From DATILI01 sp035476635 (lineage in GTDB: Bacteria > Pseudomonadota > Gammaproteobacteria > Burkholderiales > Burkholderiaceae_C): DNA of 64,000 bases. Positions 7,983 to 17,555 of this stretch are shown here, piece after piece. Positions within the stretch are counted from its first letter, which is position 1. Each line of letters begins with the position of its first letter. A program made the position numbers and the translations under genes. The notes under the pieces are model-generated. The model was given only the letters and a program-made list of their open reading frames with translations. It did not search any database and was not told the origin of the DNA. The stretch is taken from positions 124,001-188,000 of the forward strand of contig DATILI010000168.1 of NCBI GenBank assembly GCA_035476635.1, written 5' to 3'.

Positions 7983-10139
7983 TCAGACCGGGTAGAAGCG
8001 AGCGCCCTGCCTCGCCATTTCGCGCATGCGCGCTGTGGCGCTGTATTGCGGGCCCAGCGCCGAATGTTTGTCGCAGAGTGCGGTCACTCGCTCCAAACCC
8101 AGCCAGTCCGCGTACTTGAGCGGGCCTCCGGCGTAGGCAGGAAACCCGATGCCGAGCAGCAGCGCCATGTCGAGCTCGGCCGGAGTCGCCACAACACCCT
8201 CTTCCACGGCATGCGCGGCTTCGACGATCATCGCAAGCATCAGGCGTTCGACGATGTCCTCGTCGGCAAGATCGTGCGGGCCGCTGGACTGCAGCGTCGC
8301 AACAAGCGCCCGCGCCTGCGGCGATGCCGACTTGCGCAGCCGCCCGCCGGAGTCAGCCTCGTGGTGATAGAAGCCATCGCCCGTTTTTTGGCCGAGGCGC
8401 TTGCTGGCGACCATCGACTTCAATGCATTTTCCTGCACCACCTGCATTCGTTCGGGATAGCCGGCGGCAATGACATCGACGACATGCGCGGCGGTATCCA
8501 TGCCGATGACGTCCTGGAGATAGGCCGGGCCCATCGGCCAGCCGAAGGCCTCCATGACTCGGTCGACCTGCTCGAAATCCCCGCCATCGGCCAGGAGTTT
8601 CAGGAACGCAATGATGTAAGCCGTCAGGATGCGGTTGACCAGGAAGCCCGGGCAGTCCTTGACCACGATAGGCGTTTTTCCCATCGCCACGGCATAGCCG
8701 ACGGCGGTGGACACGGCGGTGTCGCTGGTCTTTGTGCCGCGGATCACTTCAACCAGCGCCATCACCGGCACCGGATTGAAGAAATGCATGCCCACAAAAT
8801 TCTCCGGCCGCTGCAACGGCTGGGCGATGTCGTCGATGCGCAGGCTGGACGTGTTGGACGCGATCACCGTGTCCGGTCTCACCGCGTTCTCGAGAGCCGA
8901 CAGAACCGTGTGCTTCACCTGGAGATTCTCGACCACGGCCTCGACCACGACGTCGATCTCCATGAAGCCCGCGTCATCGGTTTGCGGCGTGATCGACGCC
9001 AGCACAGCGTCAGCCTTCGCACGGGCCAGACGGCCGGTCTTGACCTGCCTGTCCAGCTGCCTGACGGCCTCTGCGAGTCCGAGGTCGAGCTGACCAGCGG
9101 AGATATCCTTCATACGAACCGGCGTACCGCGCAACGCGCTCGTATAGGCGATGCCGCCTCCCATGATCCCGGCGCCGAGCACGGCCGATTGCTTCACGGG
9201 ACGGGCGTCGCGGGCATGGCGTTTGAAGAGCTTTTTCAGTGCCTGCTCGTTGAGAAAGGCTTGAACCAGTGACGCCGCCGCCTGGCTCCTGGCGATCCGG
9301 CCGAAGGCTTGCGCCTCGAGTTCAAGCGCTGCAGCCCGATCACACACGGCCGCCTGTTCCATCATGTCCACCGCGACCATTGCCGCGGGCTGGTGCTTGG
9401 GGCTGCGAGCAGCGATGCCAGTACGGGCCGCGTCGAAGAGCGTGCACAACTCCTGCGCCGACAGGGCAACCGGCGAGCGCTTGCGCGCCTGCCTTGCCTG
9501 CCAGTCGAACTCGCCGGCCGCCGCCTTGCGTAGCAGCGCAATGGCAGTAGAGCGCAGCGACTCGGGCGCGGCGACCTCATCGACCACACCACCTGCCAGC
9601 GCGGCAGCCGCTCTTGCAGGCTTGCCACCGGCGATCCAGTCGATCGCGAGGCCCGGGCCCGCCAGACGCGAGAGACGGACAGTTCCGCCAAACCCGGGGA
9701 ATAGGCCCAACTTGACCTCGGGCAGCCCTATTTGAGCCTGCTCGGACATGACGCGAGCGCTGGCCGCCAAGGCAAATTCGAGGCCGCCGCCCAAAGCGAA
9801 TCCATTGATCGCCACGACGCTGGGGATGGGCAGGTCCTCGAAGTCCACGAAAACCTGGTTGCTGCGCAACACGCCTTCAGCGATGACGTCGGCCGGCCGT
9901 TCAAAACTGGCCTTGAACTCGGTGATGTCCGCGCCGACGATGAAAGCATCCTTGGCACTTGTAACCAGCACACCAGCCACGCCTGGTGCAGCAGAAATTT
10001 GCTCGATCGCCCGGCGAAATTCATCGACAGTGCGAGCATCGAACTTGTTGATGGCATCGCCTCGACGGTCGAAACACAGCTCGACGAATCCATCGTCCAG
10101 GCGCCGGACCCAAATACTTTCACCTTGAAACAGAGCCAT
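7983..10139 (-). CDS. FadB/FadJ-like bifunctional enoyl-CoA hydratase / 3-hydroxyacyl-CoA dehydrogenase
   Basis: A 718-residue fusion. The N-terminal crotonase domain (about 1-190) shows AFIVGADITEFKASF and NGFALGGGLEFALAAS. The NAD-binding domain follows (SAVLGAGIMGGGIAYTSALRG), then NFVGMHFFNPVPVMALVEVIRG with the catalytic His, and two C-terminal helical domains. It would hydrate an enoyl-CoA and oxidise the hydroxyacyl-CoA. I start at the ATG at 10139, where FadB proteins usually begin; GAGGAG lies unusually close to it, and an upstream ATG at 10199 adds 20 residues. An operator-like palindrome lies just upstream at 10202-10219. Confidence 0.93.
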   Translation of the reverse strand: MALFQGESIWVRRLDDGFVELCFDRRGDAINKFDARTVDEFRRAIEQISAAPGVAGVLVTSAKDAFIVGADITEFKASFERPADVIAEGVLRSNQVFVDFEDLPIPSVVAINGFALGGGLEFALAASARVMSEQAQIGLPEVKLGLFPGFGGTVRLSRLAGPGLAIDWIAGGKPARAAAALAGGVVDEVAAPESLRSTAIALLRKAAAGEFDWQARQARKRSPVALSAQELCTLFDAARTGIAARSPKHQPAAMVAVDMMEQAAVCDRAAALELEAQAFGRIARSQAAASLVQAFLNEQALKKLFKRHARDARPVKQSAVLGAGIMGGGIAYTSALRGTPVRMKDISAGQLDLGLAEAVRQLDRQVKTGRLARAKADAVLASITPQTDDAGFMEIDVVVEAVVENLQVKHTVLSALENAVRPDTVIASNTSSLRIDDIAQPLQRPENFVGMHFFNPVPVMALVEVIRGTKTSDTAVSTAVGYAVAMGKTPIVVKDCPGFLVNRILTAYIIAFLKLLADGGDFEQVDRVMEAFGWPMGPAYLQDVIGMDTAAHVVDVIAAGYPERMQVVQENALKSMVASKRLGQKTGDGFYHHEADSGGRLRKSASPQARALVATLQSSGPHDLADEDIVERLMLAMIVEAAHAVEEGVVATPAELDMALLLGIGFPAYAGGPLKYADWLGLERVTALCDKHSALGPQYSATARMREMARQGARFYPV

Positions 10140-10201
10140 CTCCTCAAACCGGCCCAATGCCAGCACAGAAAAGTAGTCTAGTAATTCGACACAGCGCATG
10201 C

Positions 10202-10219
10202 ATCGTCGAATCGGACGAT
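10202..10219. promoter_or_regulatory. Operator-like palindrome ATCGTC-N6-GACGAT (copy 2 of 4)
   Basis: Perfect 6-bp arms around GAATCG in the gap between the MaoC-type gene and the FadB-like gene, about 60 bp before the preferred FadB-like start. This fits a separate promoter for the FadB-like to hydratase segment. Confidence 0.65.
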
Positions 10220-10262
10220 CTCCGCAGCTTTCGGCCGCTAGCAGTCCGATGTTGGGCGCCTT

Positions 10263-11141
10263 TTAGGCCAGGGCGATCACGGCCTCGCCGTTCAACTTGA
10301 TCTCGCCGGCAGCATTGGCCGCGGAAAGGTGCACACGAACCCTACGCTCGCCTTCGGCCTCGAACTCATCCGTTACACGCCCGCCGAAAGTCAAGGCGTC
10401 GCCCAAGTGAGTGATCGCGACGAACCGCACCCCATAGCTGCGCAGCGCGGCTTGCGGCGACCACTTCGTCAATACATGCCCCAGATGGGCCATGCCCAGC
10501 ATGCCGTGCGCGAAAACATCCGACATGCCGGCACGCCGGGCGAAGTCGAGGTCGATGTGGATCGGGTTGTGGTCGCCCGAAGCGACCGCGTACAGTGCCA
10601 GCCCCAACCGGGAGACCGGGTCGCCAGTAAACCAGGGCAGCTCGCATCCCGACGGGACGCGGGCAAAGCGCGGTGGGCTTATTCGGGTGCGATGCCCGCC
10701 ACGCAAGCGCACGACCACGAGTCGCCGCAAATCGGCCACTCTCATGCCGTGCTGATCGGTCACACGGGTCTCGATTGCAATGAACCCCAAGGCGCCGCCT
10801 TTCTTCTCGTAAATGTCGGTGATCCGGCTGTAGAAGGTCAGGCTGTCGCCCGCTACAGCGACGGCGCGGAAGTCAAAATGCTGCTCCCCGTGAAGCAATT
10901 GGCCGATGTCCAAGTCCATGAGGGCGCAGAGTTGCCGACTTCCAGGCGATTCCATTTCGAGGCAGCCCAGGAAGGTGGGTGGCGCCGGCAGGGAACGGTA
11001 ACCCGCCCACCGAGCGGCCGCTTCGTCCAGGTACGCCGGATCGCTTTGGCGCGTCGCCTTGGCGAAGAAGCGCAGCCGCCCTTTCTCCACCTCGACGGTG
11101 TAAGGCGCGAACTCGTGGCCGATGTGCGTGTGATTAAGCAT
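10263..11141 (-). CDS. MaoC-like hydratase with N-terminal hot-dog domain
   Basis: A 292-residue double hot-dog protein. The N-terminal FAS1-type dehydratase-like half (IGHEFAPYTVEVEKGRLRFF) is followed by a C-terminal MaoC half carrying the hydratase-2 motif SGDHNPIHIDLDFARRAG, in which Asp and His are catalytic, then VFAHGMLGMAHLG. Expected reaction: (R)-specific hydration of an enoyl-CoA. I prefer the ATG at 11141, where the domain begins; an ATG at 11189 is possible and neither has a clear ribosome site. It is divergent from the acyl-CoA ligase. Confidence 0.88.
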   Translation of the reverse strand: MLNHTHIGHEFAPYTVEVEKGRLRFFAKATRQSDPAYLDEAAARWAGYRSLPAPPTFLGCLEMESPGSRQLCALMDLDIGQLLHGEQHFDFRAVAVAGDSLTFYSRITDIYEKKGGALGFIAIETRVTDQHGMRVADLRRLVVVRLRGGHRTRISPPRFARVPSGCELPWFTGDPVSRLGLALYAVASGDHNPIHIDLDFARRAGMSDVFAHGMLGMAHLGHVLTKWSPQAALRSYGVRFVAITHLGDALTFGGRVTDEFEAEGERRVRVHLSAANAAGEIKLNGEAVIALA

Positions 11142-11270
11142 AGAAGGGATGCGATTCCAACCGTGAGAGCATCGCGCCCGCAGCGACATTCAAGAACAAC
11201 CATAGCGCGGTCTCATCAAGAAGTATTCAGCCGAAACGACGATTGGCCAAGGGGCTGCTTTGTCGGTGGA

Positions 11271-11288
11271 TTCGTCTCTTGGGACGAT
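11271..11288. promoter_or_regulatory. Operator-like palindrome TTCGTC-N6-GACGAT (copy 3 of 4)
   Basis: Lies in the divergent promoter region between the MaoC-type gene and the acyl-CoA ligase. Five of six arm positions pair and the spacer TCTTGG keeps the 6-bp length. One protein bound here could control both directions. Confidence 0.6.
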
Positions 11289-11343
11289 GCGTCAGAGTGC
11301 CGTGCGCGCGAGAATCCGGCGCAAGACAGCACATCGAGCCCAC

Positions 11344-12921
11344 ATGAATCTGATCTGGCCCCTTCGCAACGCACTCACCGACCATCCCGACGACATTGCT
11401 GTGGTATTCGGAGATCGCCGGCTCACCTTCACTACATTCGTCGATCGCGTGTCCAGGCTTGCTTCCGTTTTCAGGGCCCTCGGTGCGGCGCCTGGCGACC
11501 GCATTGCCATGATGGGTACGAATTCGGACCGCTACCTCGAGTACCTGTACGCCGCATGGTGGTGCGGCGCCGTGATCAACCCGGTGAACACGCGATGGAG
11601 CGCTGCTGAGGTGGCGTATTCGCTGGACGATTGCCACACCTGCATCCTGATTGTTGATGAGGCGTCTGCGCCCGTAGCGAGCGAGCTGCGCAGACTTTCA
11701 TTGTCGAAGTCGATCGAAACTGTGATCCGAATCAACAGCGGTGGCGGCACCGGTGCCAGCGAAGAGTGGGAGCTGGACTATGAGACGCTCCTGGGCGACG
11801 CCACCCCCATGGAGCAGGTAGAAAGATCCGGTGACGATCTTGCCGCTGTCATGTATACGGGCGGCACCACTGGCCAACCCAAAGGCGTGATGCTGACGCA
11901 TTCGAGCCTGTACCTCAACGCGTTGAGTGTTCTGGCCGCGGAACCGAGACCGGAAAACCCAACCGGAATCCTCGTGGCACCGCTGTTTCACGTCGGTGGA
12001 ATCGGACTGATGCTGCAACTCATGCATCGCCGATGCAAGCTGGTTGTCGTCGCGGCATTCCATGAAGATGCCCTGATCAAGGTGATCGAGGCGGAGCGAG
12101 GATCTGAAATTTTCCTGGTCCCGACAATGCTCAAGCGCGTTGTCGAATCACCTGCCTTGCAGCGGCATGATGTGTCGAGCCTCCAGTTGATACTCTACGG
12201 CGCGGCCCCCATAGACAGTGCATTGCTTGCCCGGAGCATGAAAGCGCTTCCTTCCGCGAGTTTCTGTCAGGTCTACGGGATGACCGAGCTGTCACCGGTG
12301 ATCACCATTCTCGGCGCGGCGCAGCACGACCCGACGGTCAGCGAAAACGCAGGGAGACTCCGATCGGCGGGCCGTCCCGTGCCTATTGCCGAGGTTCGGA
12401 TCGTGGATGACCAAGACAGAAGCCTGCCCTGTGGAGCCGTTGGAGAAATTGTCGCTCGGGGGCCCATGGTCATGGCCGGATACTGGAACAAGCAAGCTGC
12501 TACGCAGGAGGCCCTGAGAGGTGGCTGGATGCATACCGGTGATGGTGGCTACATGGACAGTGAGGGCTTTGTCTACGTGGTCGACCGGCTCAAGGACATG
12601 ATCATCTCGGGCGGAGAGAACGTCTATTCGGCCGAAGTGGAGAACGCAATCGCCCAATTGCCTCAGGTGCTGCTTTGCGCGGTTGTTGGAGTGCCTGATG
12701 ACAACTGGGGCGAACGGGTGCACGCGGTTGTTGTTGTGCGACCTGGCGAGACGCTTGACCAAGACGCGGTGATTGCACATTGCCGTAAGCTCATCGCGGG
12801 CTACAAATGCCCGCGCACAGTCGAATTTCGAGACGAGCTCCCCCTCTCCGCAGCGGGGAAGCTGCTGAAATACCAGCTGCGCGAACCGTTCTGGGCTGGC
12901 CGGAAGCGCGGGGTGAACTAG
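11344..12921 (+). CDS. AMP-forming acyl-CoA synthetase
   Basis: A 525-residue ANL-family ligase that would activate a carboxylic acid to its CoA thioester using ATP. Motifs: AAVMYTGGTTGQPKGVMLTH (P-loop), YGMTELSP, WMHTGDGGYMD, VVDRLKDMIISGGENVYS (hinge) and the C-terminal lysine in LSAAGKLLKYQL. I use the ATG at 11344 (MNLIWPLRNAL), which gives normal length; an upstream ATG at 11260 would run through the operator palindrome. It is followed after 2 bp by an acyl-CoA dehydrogenase and is probably the entry step of the adjacent beta-oxidation-like pathway. Confidence 0.92.
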   Translation: MNLIWPLRNALTDHPDDIAVVFGDRRLTFTTFVDRVSRLASVFRALGAAPGDRIAMMGTNSDRYLEYLYAAWWCGAVINPVNTRWSAAEVAYSLDDCHTCILIVDEASAPVASELRRLSLSKSIETVIRINSGGGTGASEEWELDYETLLGDATPMEQVERSGDDLAAVMYTGGTTGQPKGVMLTHSSLYLNALSVLAAEPRPENPTGILVAPLFHVGGIGLMLQLMHRRCKLVVVAAFHEDALIKVIEAERGSEIFLVPTMLKRVVESPALQRHDVSSLQLILYGAAPIDSALLARSMKALPSASFCQVYGMTELSPVITILGAAQHDPTVSENAGRLRSAGRPVPIAEVRIVDDQDRSLPCGAVGEIVARGPMVMAGYWNKQAATQEALRGGWMHTGDGGYMDSEGFVYVVDRLKDMIISGGENVYSAEVENAIAQLPQVLLCAVVGVPDDNWGERVHAVVVVRPGETLDQDAVIAHCRKLIAGYKCPRTVEFRDELPLSAAGKLLKYQLREPFWAGRKRGVN

Positions 12922-12923
12922 CC

Positions 12924-14072
12924 ATGGCTATTGACTTCACTCCTTCGTGGACTGACAGCGACCTTGGAACGTACAGAGACACGGTGGTTCGGTACCTAGA
13001 GACCGAAATGCTTCCGCGAGACCGCGCCGCACGTGCGCAGGGTCATGTCGGCCACGACCTGTGGCTGAAGGCGGGGAGCCTGGGCTTGCTGTGCGCCGAC
13101 ATTTCTTCGGAGTACGGGGGCGCGGACGGCGACTTTCGCCACATGGCCATTCTTTACGAGGAGATGGCCCGCCGCGGCCTGACAGGGATGAATGCGGCCG
13201 TCCACAGCATCGTGGCTCATTACCTGGTAAATCACGGAACGCAGGCGCAGAAGCAAAAGTACCTGCCCAGGCTGGCAACAGGGGAACTCGTCGGCGCGAT
13301 CGCCATGACAGAGCCCGGAGCCGGGTCGGACTTGCAGGCTATCCGCACTCGGGCGGAGCGGCGCGAGGGCGGCTATGTCATCAACGGTTCCAAGACTTTC
13401 ATTTCGAACGGGTACCTGGCTGGTCTGGTACTGGTCGTCGCCAAGACAAACCCCGCGGAAAGAGCAAGGGGCATTTCCATCTTCATCGTGGAGACAGAAG
13501 GGTGCGCGGGATATCGTGTAGGGCCTCTGCTCGACAAGATCGGAATGAAGGCCCAGGACACCGCTGAACTGTTTTTTGACAATGTGAGCGTCTCGGCTGA
13601 TTGTCTTCTGGGCGGCAAGGAAGGCGAGGGTTTCTTCCAGCTCATGGCCGACTTGCCCTATGAACGCGCGGTGATCGGCGTCAACGCCGTGGCGACGATG
13701 GAAGGCGCGTACGAAGCTACGTTGGCTTATGTGCGGGAACGCCAGGCATTTGGCAAACCCCTGGCCGAATTCCAGAACACAAAATTCAAGCTGGCCGAGA
13801 TTGCCACCGACATCAAGGTCGCGAGAGTATTCATCGACCACTGTGTCGAGGCGTTTGTCGCCGGCCGTCTCGACACGACAACAGCGTCCATGGCGAAGCT
13901 CTGGGGGTCGGAACTCCAATGCAAAGTCATCGACGAGTGCCTGCAATTGTTTGGCGGCTACGGATACATGAACGAGTATCTGATCGGTCGCATGTACGTG
14001 GACTCCAGGGTACAGCGCATCTATGGCGGCGCGAACGAGGTCATGAAGGAAGTTATTTCCAGGGCGCTATAG
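12924..14072 (+). CDS. Acyl-CoA dehydrogenase
   Basis: A third acyl-CoA dehydrogenase, 382 residues from MAIDFTPSWTDSDL. Motifs: AIAMTEPGAGSDLQAIRTR, YVINGSKTFISNGY, RQAFGKPLAEFQNTKFKLAEI, LQLFGGYGYMNEYLIGRMY, and the C-terminal RIYGGANEVMKEVISRAL. It starts 2 bp after the acyl-CoA ligase stop codon and is almost certainly translationally coupled to it, which suggests the ligase product is its substrate. It resembles short/branched-chain and isovaleryl-type enzymes. It ends 25 bp before the convergent MalT-like regulator. Confidence 0.94.
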   Translation: MAIDFTPSWTDSDLGTYRDTVVRYLETEMLPRDRAARAQGHVGHDLWLKAGSLGLLCADISSEYGGADGDFRHMAILYEEMARRGLTGMNAAVHSIVAHYLVNHGTQAQKQKYLPRLATGELVGAIAMTEPGAGSDLQAIRTRAERREGGYVINGSKTFISNGYLAGLVLVVAKTNPAERARGISIFIVETEGCAGYRVGPLLDKIGMKAQDTAELFFDNVSVSADCLLGGKEGEGFFQLMADLPYERAVIGVNAVATMEGAYEATLAYVRERQAFGKPLAEFQNTKFKLAEIATDIKVARVFIDHCVEAFVAGRLDTTTASMAKLWGSELQCKVIDECLQLFGGYGYMNEYLIGRMYVDSRVQRIYGGANEVMKEVISRAL

Positions 14073-14097
14073 CGCGAACTCGTCGGTTCGTTGTGCA

Positions 14098-16812
14098 CTA
14101 GCGAATCAGCCCAAATCGACGCGCGACTGCCACGGCTTGAGTGCGGTTGTGACTGTCCAGTTTGGAGTTGATGTTGCGCAAGTGCGTACGGATCGTGCTG
14201 TTGGACACAAAGAGCTTTTCCGCCATGGCGGTGTTCGAATAGCCTTCCGCCAGCAGCAACAAGACGCGGAGCTCCTTCGGCGACAAGGGTTCAGTGAGGG
14301 ACGTGGCGACTGGCGCTCCTTGCTGTTCAAGGGGTGGCAGACCCGACCCGAAGGCCCCCAGCAGCCGGTGCAGGTATTCCAGGAAGATCGGATCTTCCTT
14401 CCCGAACGAATCGGCACGGCGATGCGAATCGAATTGCTGCAGTAACGCACCGCAAGCCGGGCCCTCGTCAACCCAAAGCCGAACGAAACCTTCCGCACTG
14501 GCGGCACGCATGACGTCGCTTAGCCCTTGAAACGCTCGCGGCGATTCCCCGCTGCGGCATAGCCCCATGCTGTGAATGATGCGGAGCTTGAGCGCCCGAC
14601 GATGACGAGCGGAGGCGACGGCCTGTGCGATCTCTGTCTCAAGGCGGGCAACGGCCGCCCCCGCATCTCCCGCAACAACCTCCCAGCGCAGCCGGCACAG
14701 TTGCAAGTACTCCAGGTCATTGCCGAACAGCCACTGCCTCGAAACCCGTTGCCATAGGTCCGGGTCCTCCGCGCGGTCCAACTCGGCCTTCGCCGCCTGC
14801 GTGTGGCCCTGCAGCAGCAGCAACCTCGAACGCTCCAGTTGTGCGCTCGCCACCACACGAGGAAGTTTTCGCCTGTGTCCAATGTATTCGAGTTCGGTCA
14901 GCGCATGAAATGCGTGGTCCACCTCACCCTGGTCGAAAGCAATCCGGGATTGCATGACGTATCCGGTGATCATGTGATCGGGCAACCCAACCTCTCGCAC
15001 GAGCGGTCCGTACACGTGCAGCAGCTGCTTGGCCTGTTGCAAGTCGTTGCCCTCGTACACGGCGCCCGCATACAGCATGCCCGCCCAGGCGTTGCCGCTG
15101 GTATGCCTGAAAGATTCCGCATGGGTGGCAGTCACCGCCACTCGAAAGCGGGCGGTGGCCTGCCGCATCCTTGCCTCTTGAAGATCGATGATCCCTTCGA
15201 CGGTCTCCGAATACATCAGGTTGAATGTTCCGGATTCCCCGCTCTGCGCGATTCGCGCGATGTCGAGCAGCCGGCGTGCCTCGCCATGATCGCCCATCAC
15301 GGAAAAGATGTTCGCGACGGCATTCGCCATGACAGCATCGGCGAATGGAGAGCCTGTTGGCAGTTTGGCTACGCTTTCTCGACTCGCGGCGTGGGCTTCG
15401 TCATAGCGGTCCATCATCGCGAGCAGCACCGGCTTGAGCGCCAGCACGTGCGCCACTAACTGGGGATCCATTGAGCGCTGCAGCTCGTGTGCTTCCAGCA
15501 TCTCCATCGCCTGCCATGGCCCACGCGTGAAACAGGTCGCCCAGATCCGGACAATCTCGAGTTCTGGCTCCTCGCGCCAGGCGGAATTTGGAAGCGAATC
15601 AAACCATTCCGACAAGAGTCGCATCCGGCCTTCGGAAAGAAGACCTGGTGCGTGATGCCTCAACATGGACACGGCGTGCACGAAGTCGGTGGCAGCAATG
15701 GCATGGTCAATTGCCGGTACAGGGCGGCCTTGTGATTCGTACCATGCGGATGCCGCGCGGTGCAAGCGCCGCAACTCATCTGGAGATTCCCTGGCCAATT
15801 GACTCCTGAGAAACCCGGCGAAAAGGCTGTGATAGCGGTACGAATCGCCGGTGCCGTCGATGGGGGTCAAAAGGACGTTTTGTGATGCCAGCCGCCTGAG
15901 CATGTTTGCGCTGTCGGTTCTGCCTAGCAGGGCATCGCACAGCGGCGGGCTCAGGTTCTTCAGGATACTGGTCGATAGAAGGAAGTTGCGCACCGCCTCG
16001 GTTTGGCCGGCCAGCACGTCCTCGACCAGGTAGTCGGCCATTGATTGGTCGGACCCTGAAAACTTGGCGATGAACTCGGAGCGCGCATGGTGCCGTTCGA
16101 GGGCCAGAGACGCCAGCCAGAGCGCTGCGACCCAGCCTTCGGTTTTTCGCTGCAGTTTGAGAAGATCTTCAGCGGCCAACGCCGGCTTGCCGCCAAGACC
16201 GAAGTACTTGGCTGTCTCGTCGGTGGAGAATCGCAACTTGCCCGAATCGATCTCCACGAGTTGCCCCCGGGCCCGCAAGCGCCCCAAGCCCAAGTCAGGC
16301 ATGGTCCGCGAGCCGATGAACAGCCGACCACGACGAGGCAGACTCGCGATGATTTCGCGGATCAGGGCCAGAACGCCTGCGTCCTGAATGGTTTCAAGGT
16401 CATCGAGAAACAGCGCATAGGGGCTTTCGTCTTGCGAGAGCCGGGCTATGAGATCCAGAGCCCGATCCCCGACTGTCCGGCTTTCGCCGCTGGCCGAATC
16501 GGTAAAGTTGATGCCCTGCAAACATGCCGTTGCCTCCTCCAGGCCCGTGAGGAATCGCGAGATGTCATTGTCCGCGGCGTCGAGTGTCAGCCACGCCGCT
16601 ACGACGGACATCTGTTCGAGACGCTCATGAAACTGGGCCAATGCCGTGGTCTTTCCGAAGCCCGAAGGGGCCCGGACCAACACCAGCTTCGCGGCCTGAG
16701 ACGTGCAGGCAATCTCACACAGGGTGGAACGGACGACGTTCGACGCGATCGCGCTTGGAGGACACAACTTCGACGCCAGCACGGCCCGCATGTGCCCCTT
16801 GGAGGCTTGCAT
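14098..16812 (-). CDS. MalT-like (LAL) LuxR-family transcriptional regulator
   Basis: A 904-residue signal-transduction ATPase regulator of the MalT/AcoK type. From the N terminus: a Walker A loop RAPSGFGKTT near residue 54, Walker B YALFLDDLE, winged-helix and long TPR-like superhelical repeats, and a LuxR helix-turn-helix in the last 65 residues (LSPKELRVLLLLAEGYSNTAM, then STIRTHLRNINSKL). The start at 16812 is set by AGGAG eight bases upstream; an ATG at 16917 lies inside an operator palindrome and is rejected. Such proteins normally activate catabolic operons on binding an inducer and ATP. Targets are not evident; it is divergent from the FMN reductase. Confidence 0.92.
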   Translation of the reverse strand: MQASKGHMRAVLASKLCPPSAIASNVVRSTLCEIACTSQAAKLVLVRAPSGFGKTTALAQFHERLEQMSVVAAWLTLDAADNDISRFLTGLEEATACLQGINFTDSASGESRTVGDRALDLIARLSQDESPYALFLDDLETIQDAGVLALIREIIASLPRRGRLFIGSRTMPDLGLGRLRARGQLVEIDSGKLRFSTDETAKYFGLGGKPALAAEDLLKLQRKTEGWVAALWLASLALERHHARSEFIAKFSGSDQSMADYLVEDVLAGQTEAVRNFLLSTSILKNLSPPLCDALLGRTDSANMLRRLASQNVLLTPIDGTGDSYRYHSLFAGFLRSQLARESPDELRRLHRAASAWYESQGRPVPAIDHAIAATDFVHAVSMLRHHAPGLLSEGRMRLLSEWFDSLPNSAWREEPELEIVRIWATCFTRGPWQAMEMLEAHELQRSMDPQLVAHVLALKPVLLAMMDRYDEAHAASRESVAKLPTGSPFADAVMANAVANIFSVMGDHGEARRLLDIARIAQSGESGTFNLMYSETVEGIIDLQEARMRQATARFRVAVTATHAESFRHTSGNAWAGMLYAGAVYEGNDLQQAKQLLHVYGPLVREVGLPDHMITGYVMQSRIAFDQGEVDHAFHALTELEYIGHRRKLPRVVASAQLERSRLLLLQGHTQAAKAELDRAEDPDLWQRVSRQWLFGNDLEYLQLCRLRWEVVAGDAGAAVARLETEIAQAVASARHRRALKLRIIHSMGLCRSGESPRAFQGLSDVMRAASAEGFVRLWVDEGPACGALLQQFDSHRRADSFGKEDPIFLEYLHRLLGAFGSGLPPLEQQGAPVATSLTEPLSPKELRVLLLLAEGYSNTAMAEKLFVSNSTIRTHLRNINSKLDSHNRTQAVAVARRFGLIR

Positions 16813-16895
16813 AGAGGTACTCCTGTGAGTGGCGGACAGTCCCGGGTAGGCGACCGCCTGGGAATCTTCGAGCGCAAGCATTTTTTTGCTGGCCG

Positions 16896-16921
16896 TAGTA
16901 TAGTGTGTGTTCACCATACTA
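16896..16921. promoter_or_regulatory. TetR-type operator, GTATGGT-N8-ACCATAC family (copy 1 of 4)
   Basis: A 26-bp near-perfect palindrome between the MalT-like gene and the FMN reductase gene, core GTATAGT-N8-ACCATAC at 16898-16919, with arms extending further on both sides. A possible -10 for the leftward gene (TATACT, complement of 16897-16902) lies inside it, which suits repression. Confidence 0.75.
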
Positions 16922-16991
16922 CCAGGGCGTCGACTTGTCGACCACCCTCCTCTTGTTTCAGTTACTTCATTTCACGAAGGAAATAGTCAAC

Positions 16992-17549
16992 ATGGATGGA
17001 CGTCAATACAAGGTTCTCGGAATCTGCGGCAGCCTCAGAAAAAAATCGCTGAACATGTCCGTTCTCAAGTTGGCGGGCGACTCGATGCCCGAGGACATGA
17101 CCCTCAGCATTGCCGACTTCAGCGGAATACCGCTCTTCAACCAGGACGAGTTCGACAAGCAGTTGCCCGACGGCGTGCTGGCCTTGGCCGCCGAAATCAG
17201 AGCGGCGGATGCGGTTCTCATCGCCACGCCGGAATACAACTTCTCGATCCCAGGGGTTTTGAAGAACGCCATCGACTGGGTGTCGCGCACGCCTGAGCAG
17301 CCGTTCAATGACAAGCCCGTCGCCATACTCAGCGCGAGCATGGGACCTCTGGGCGGCGCCCGGGTCCAGTATGACCTGCGCAAGACCATGCTGTTTCTCA
17401 ATGCACAGGTGCTGATCAAGCCGGAAGTCTTCGTCGGCGCCGCCCACACGAAATTCACGGACGGTGCCGTCACCGATGAAGTGACGAAGAAGTTCGTCGG
17501 CGACCAGATGCTGGCTTTGCGCAAATGGATCGCGCGAATGAGCAGCTGA
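16992..17549 (+). CDS. NAD(P)H-dependent FMN reductase (flavodoxin-like)
   Basis: A 185-residue flavodoxin-fold reductase of the ChrR/azoreductase-type FMN reductase family. Seen are ICGSLRKKSLN (FMN phosphate loop) and the diagnostic TPEYNFSIPGVLKNAIDWVSR, then SMGPLGGAR. It reduces FMN, quinones or azo compounds with NAD(P)H. AAGGAAA precedes the ATG at 16992. It is alone in its direction, under a promoter region that carries the first TetR-type operator, so it could supply reduced flavin to the Old Yellow Enzyme relatives of the same regulon or act as a detoxifying quinone reductase. Confidence 0.9.
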   Translation: MDGRQYKVLGICGSLRKKSLNMSVLKLAGDSMPEDMTLSIADFSGIPLFNQDEFDKQLPDGVLALAAEIRAADAVLIATPEYNFSIPGVLKNAIDWVSRTPEQPFNDKPVAILSASMGPLGGARVQYDLRKTMLFLNAQVLIKPEVFVGAAHTKFTDGAVTDEVTKKFVGDQMLALRKWIARMSS

Positions 17550-17555
17550 TCGGGG

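Noticed and set aside
11260..11343. Upstream ATG extension of the acyl-CoA ligase
   Set aside because: It would encode an Arg-rich, unconserved 28-residue head and run through the operator palindrome at 11271-11288.
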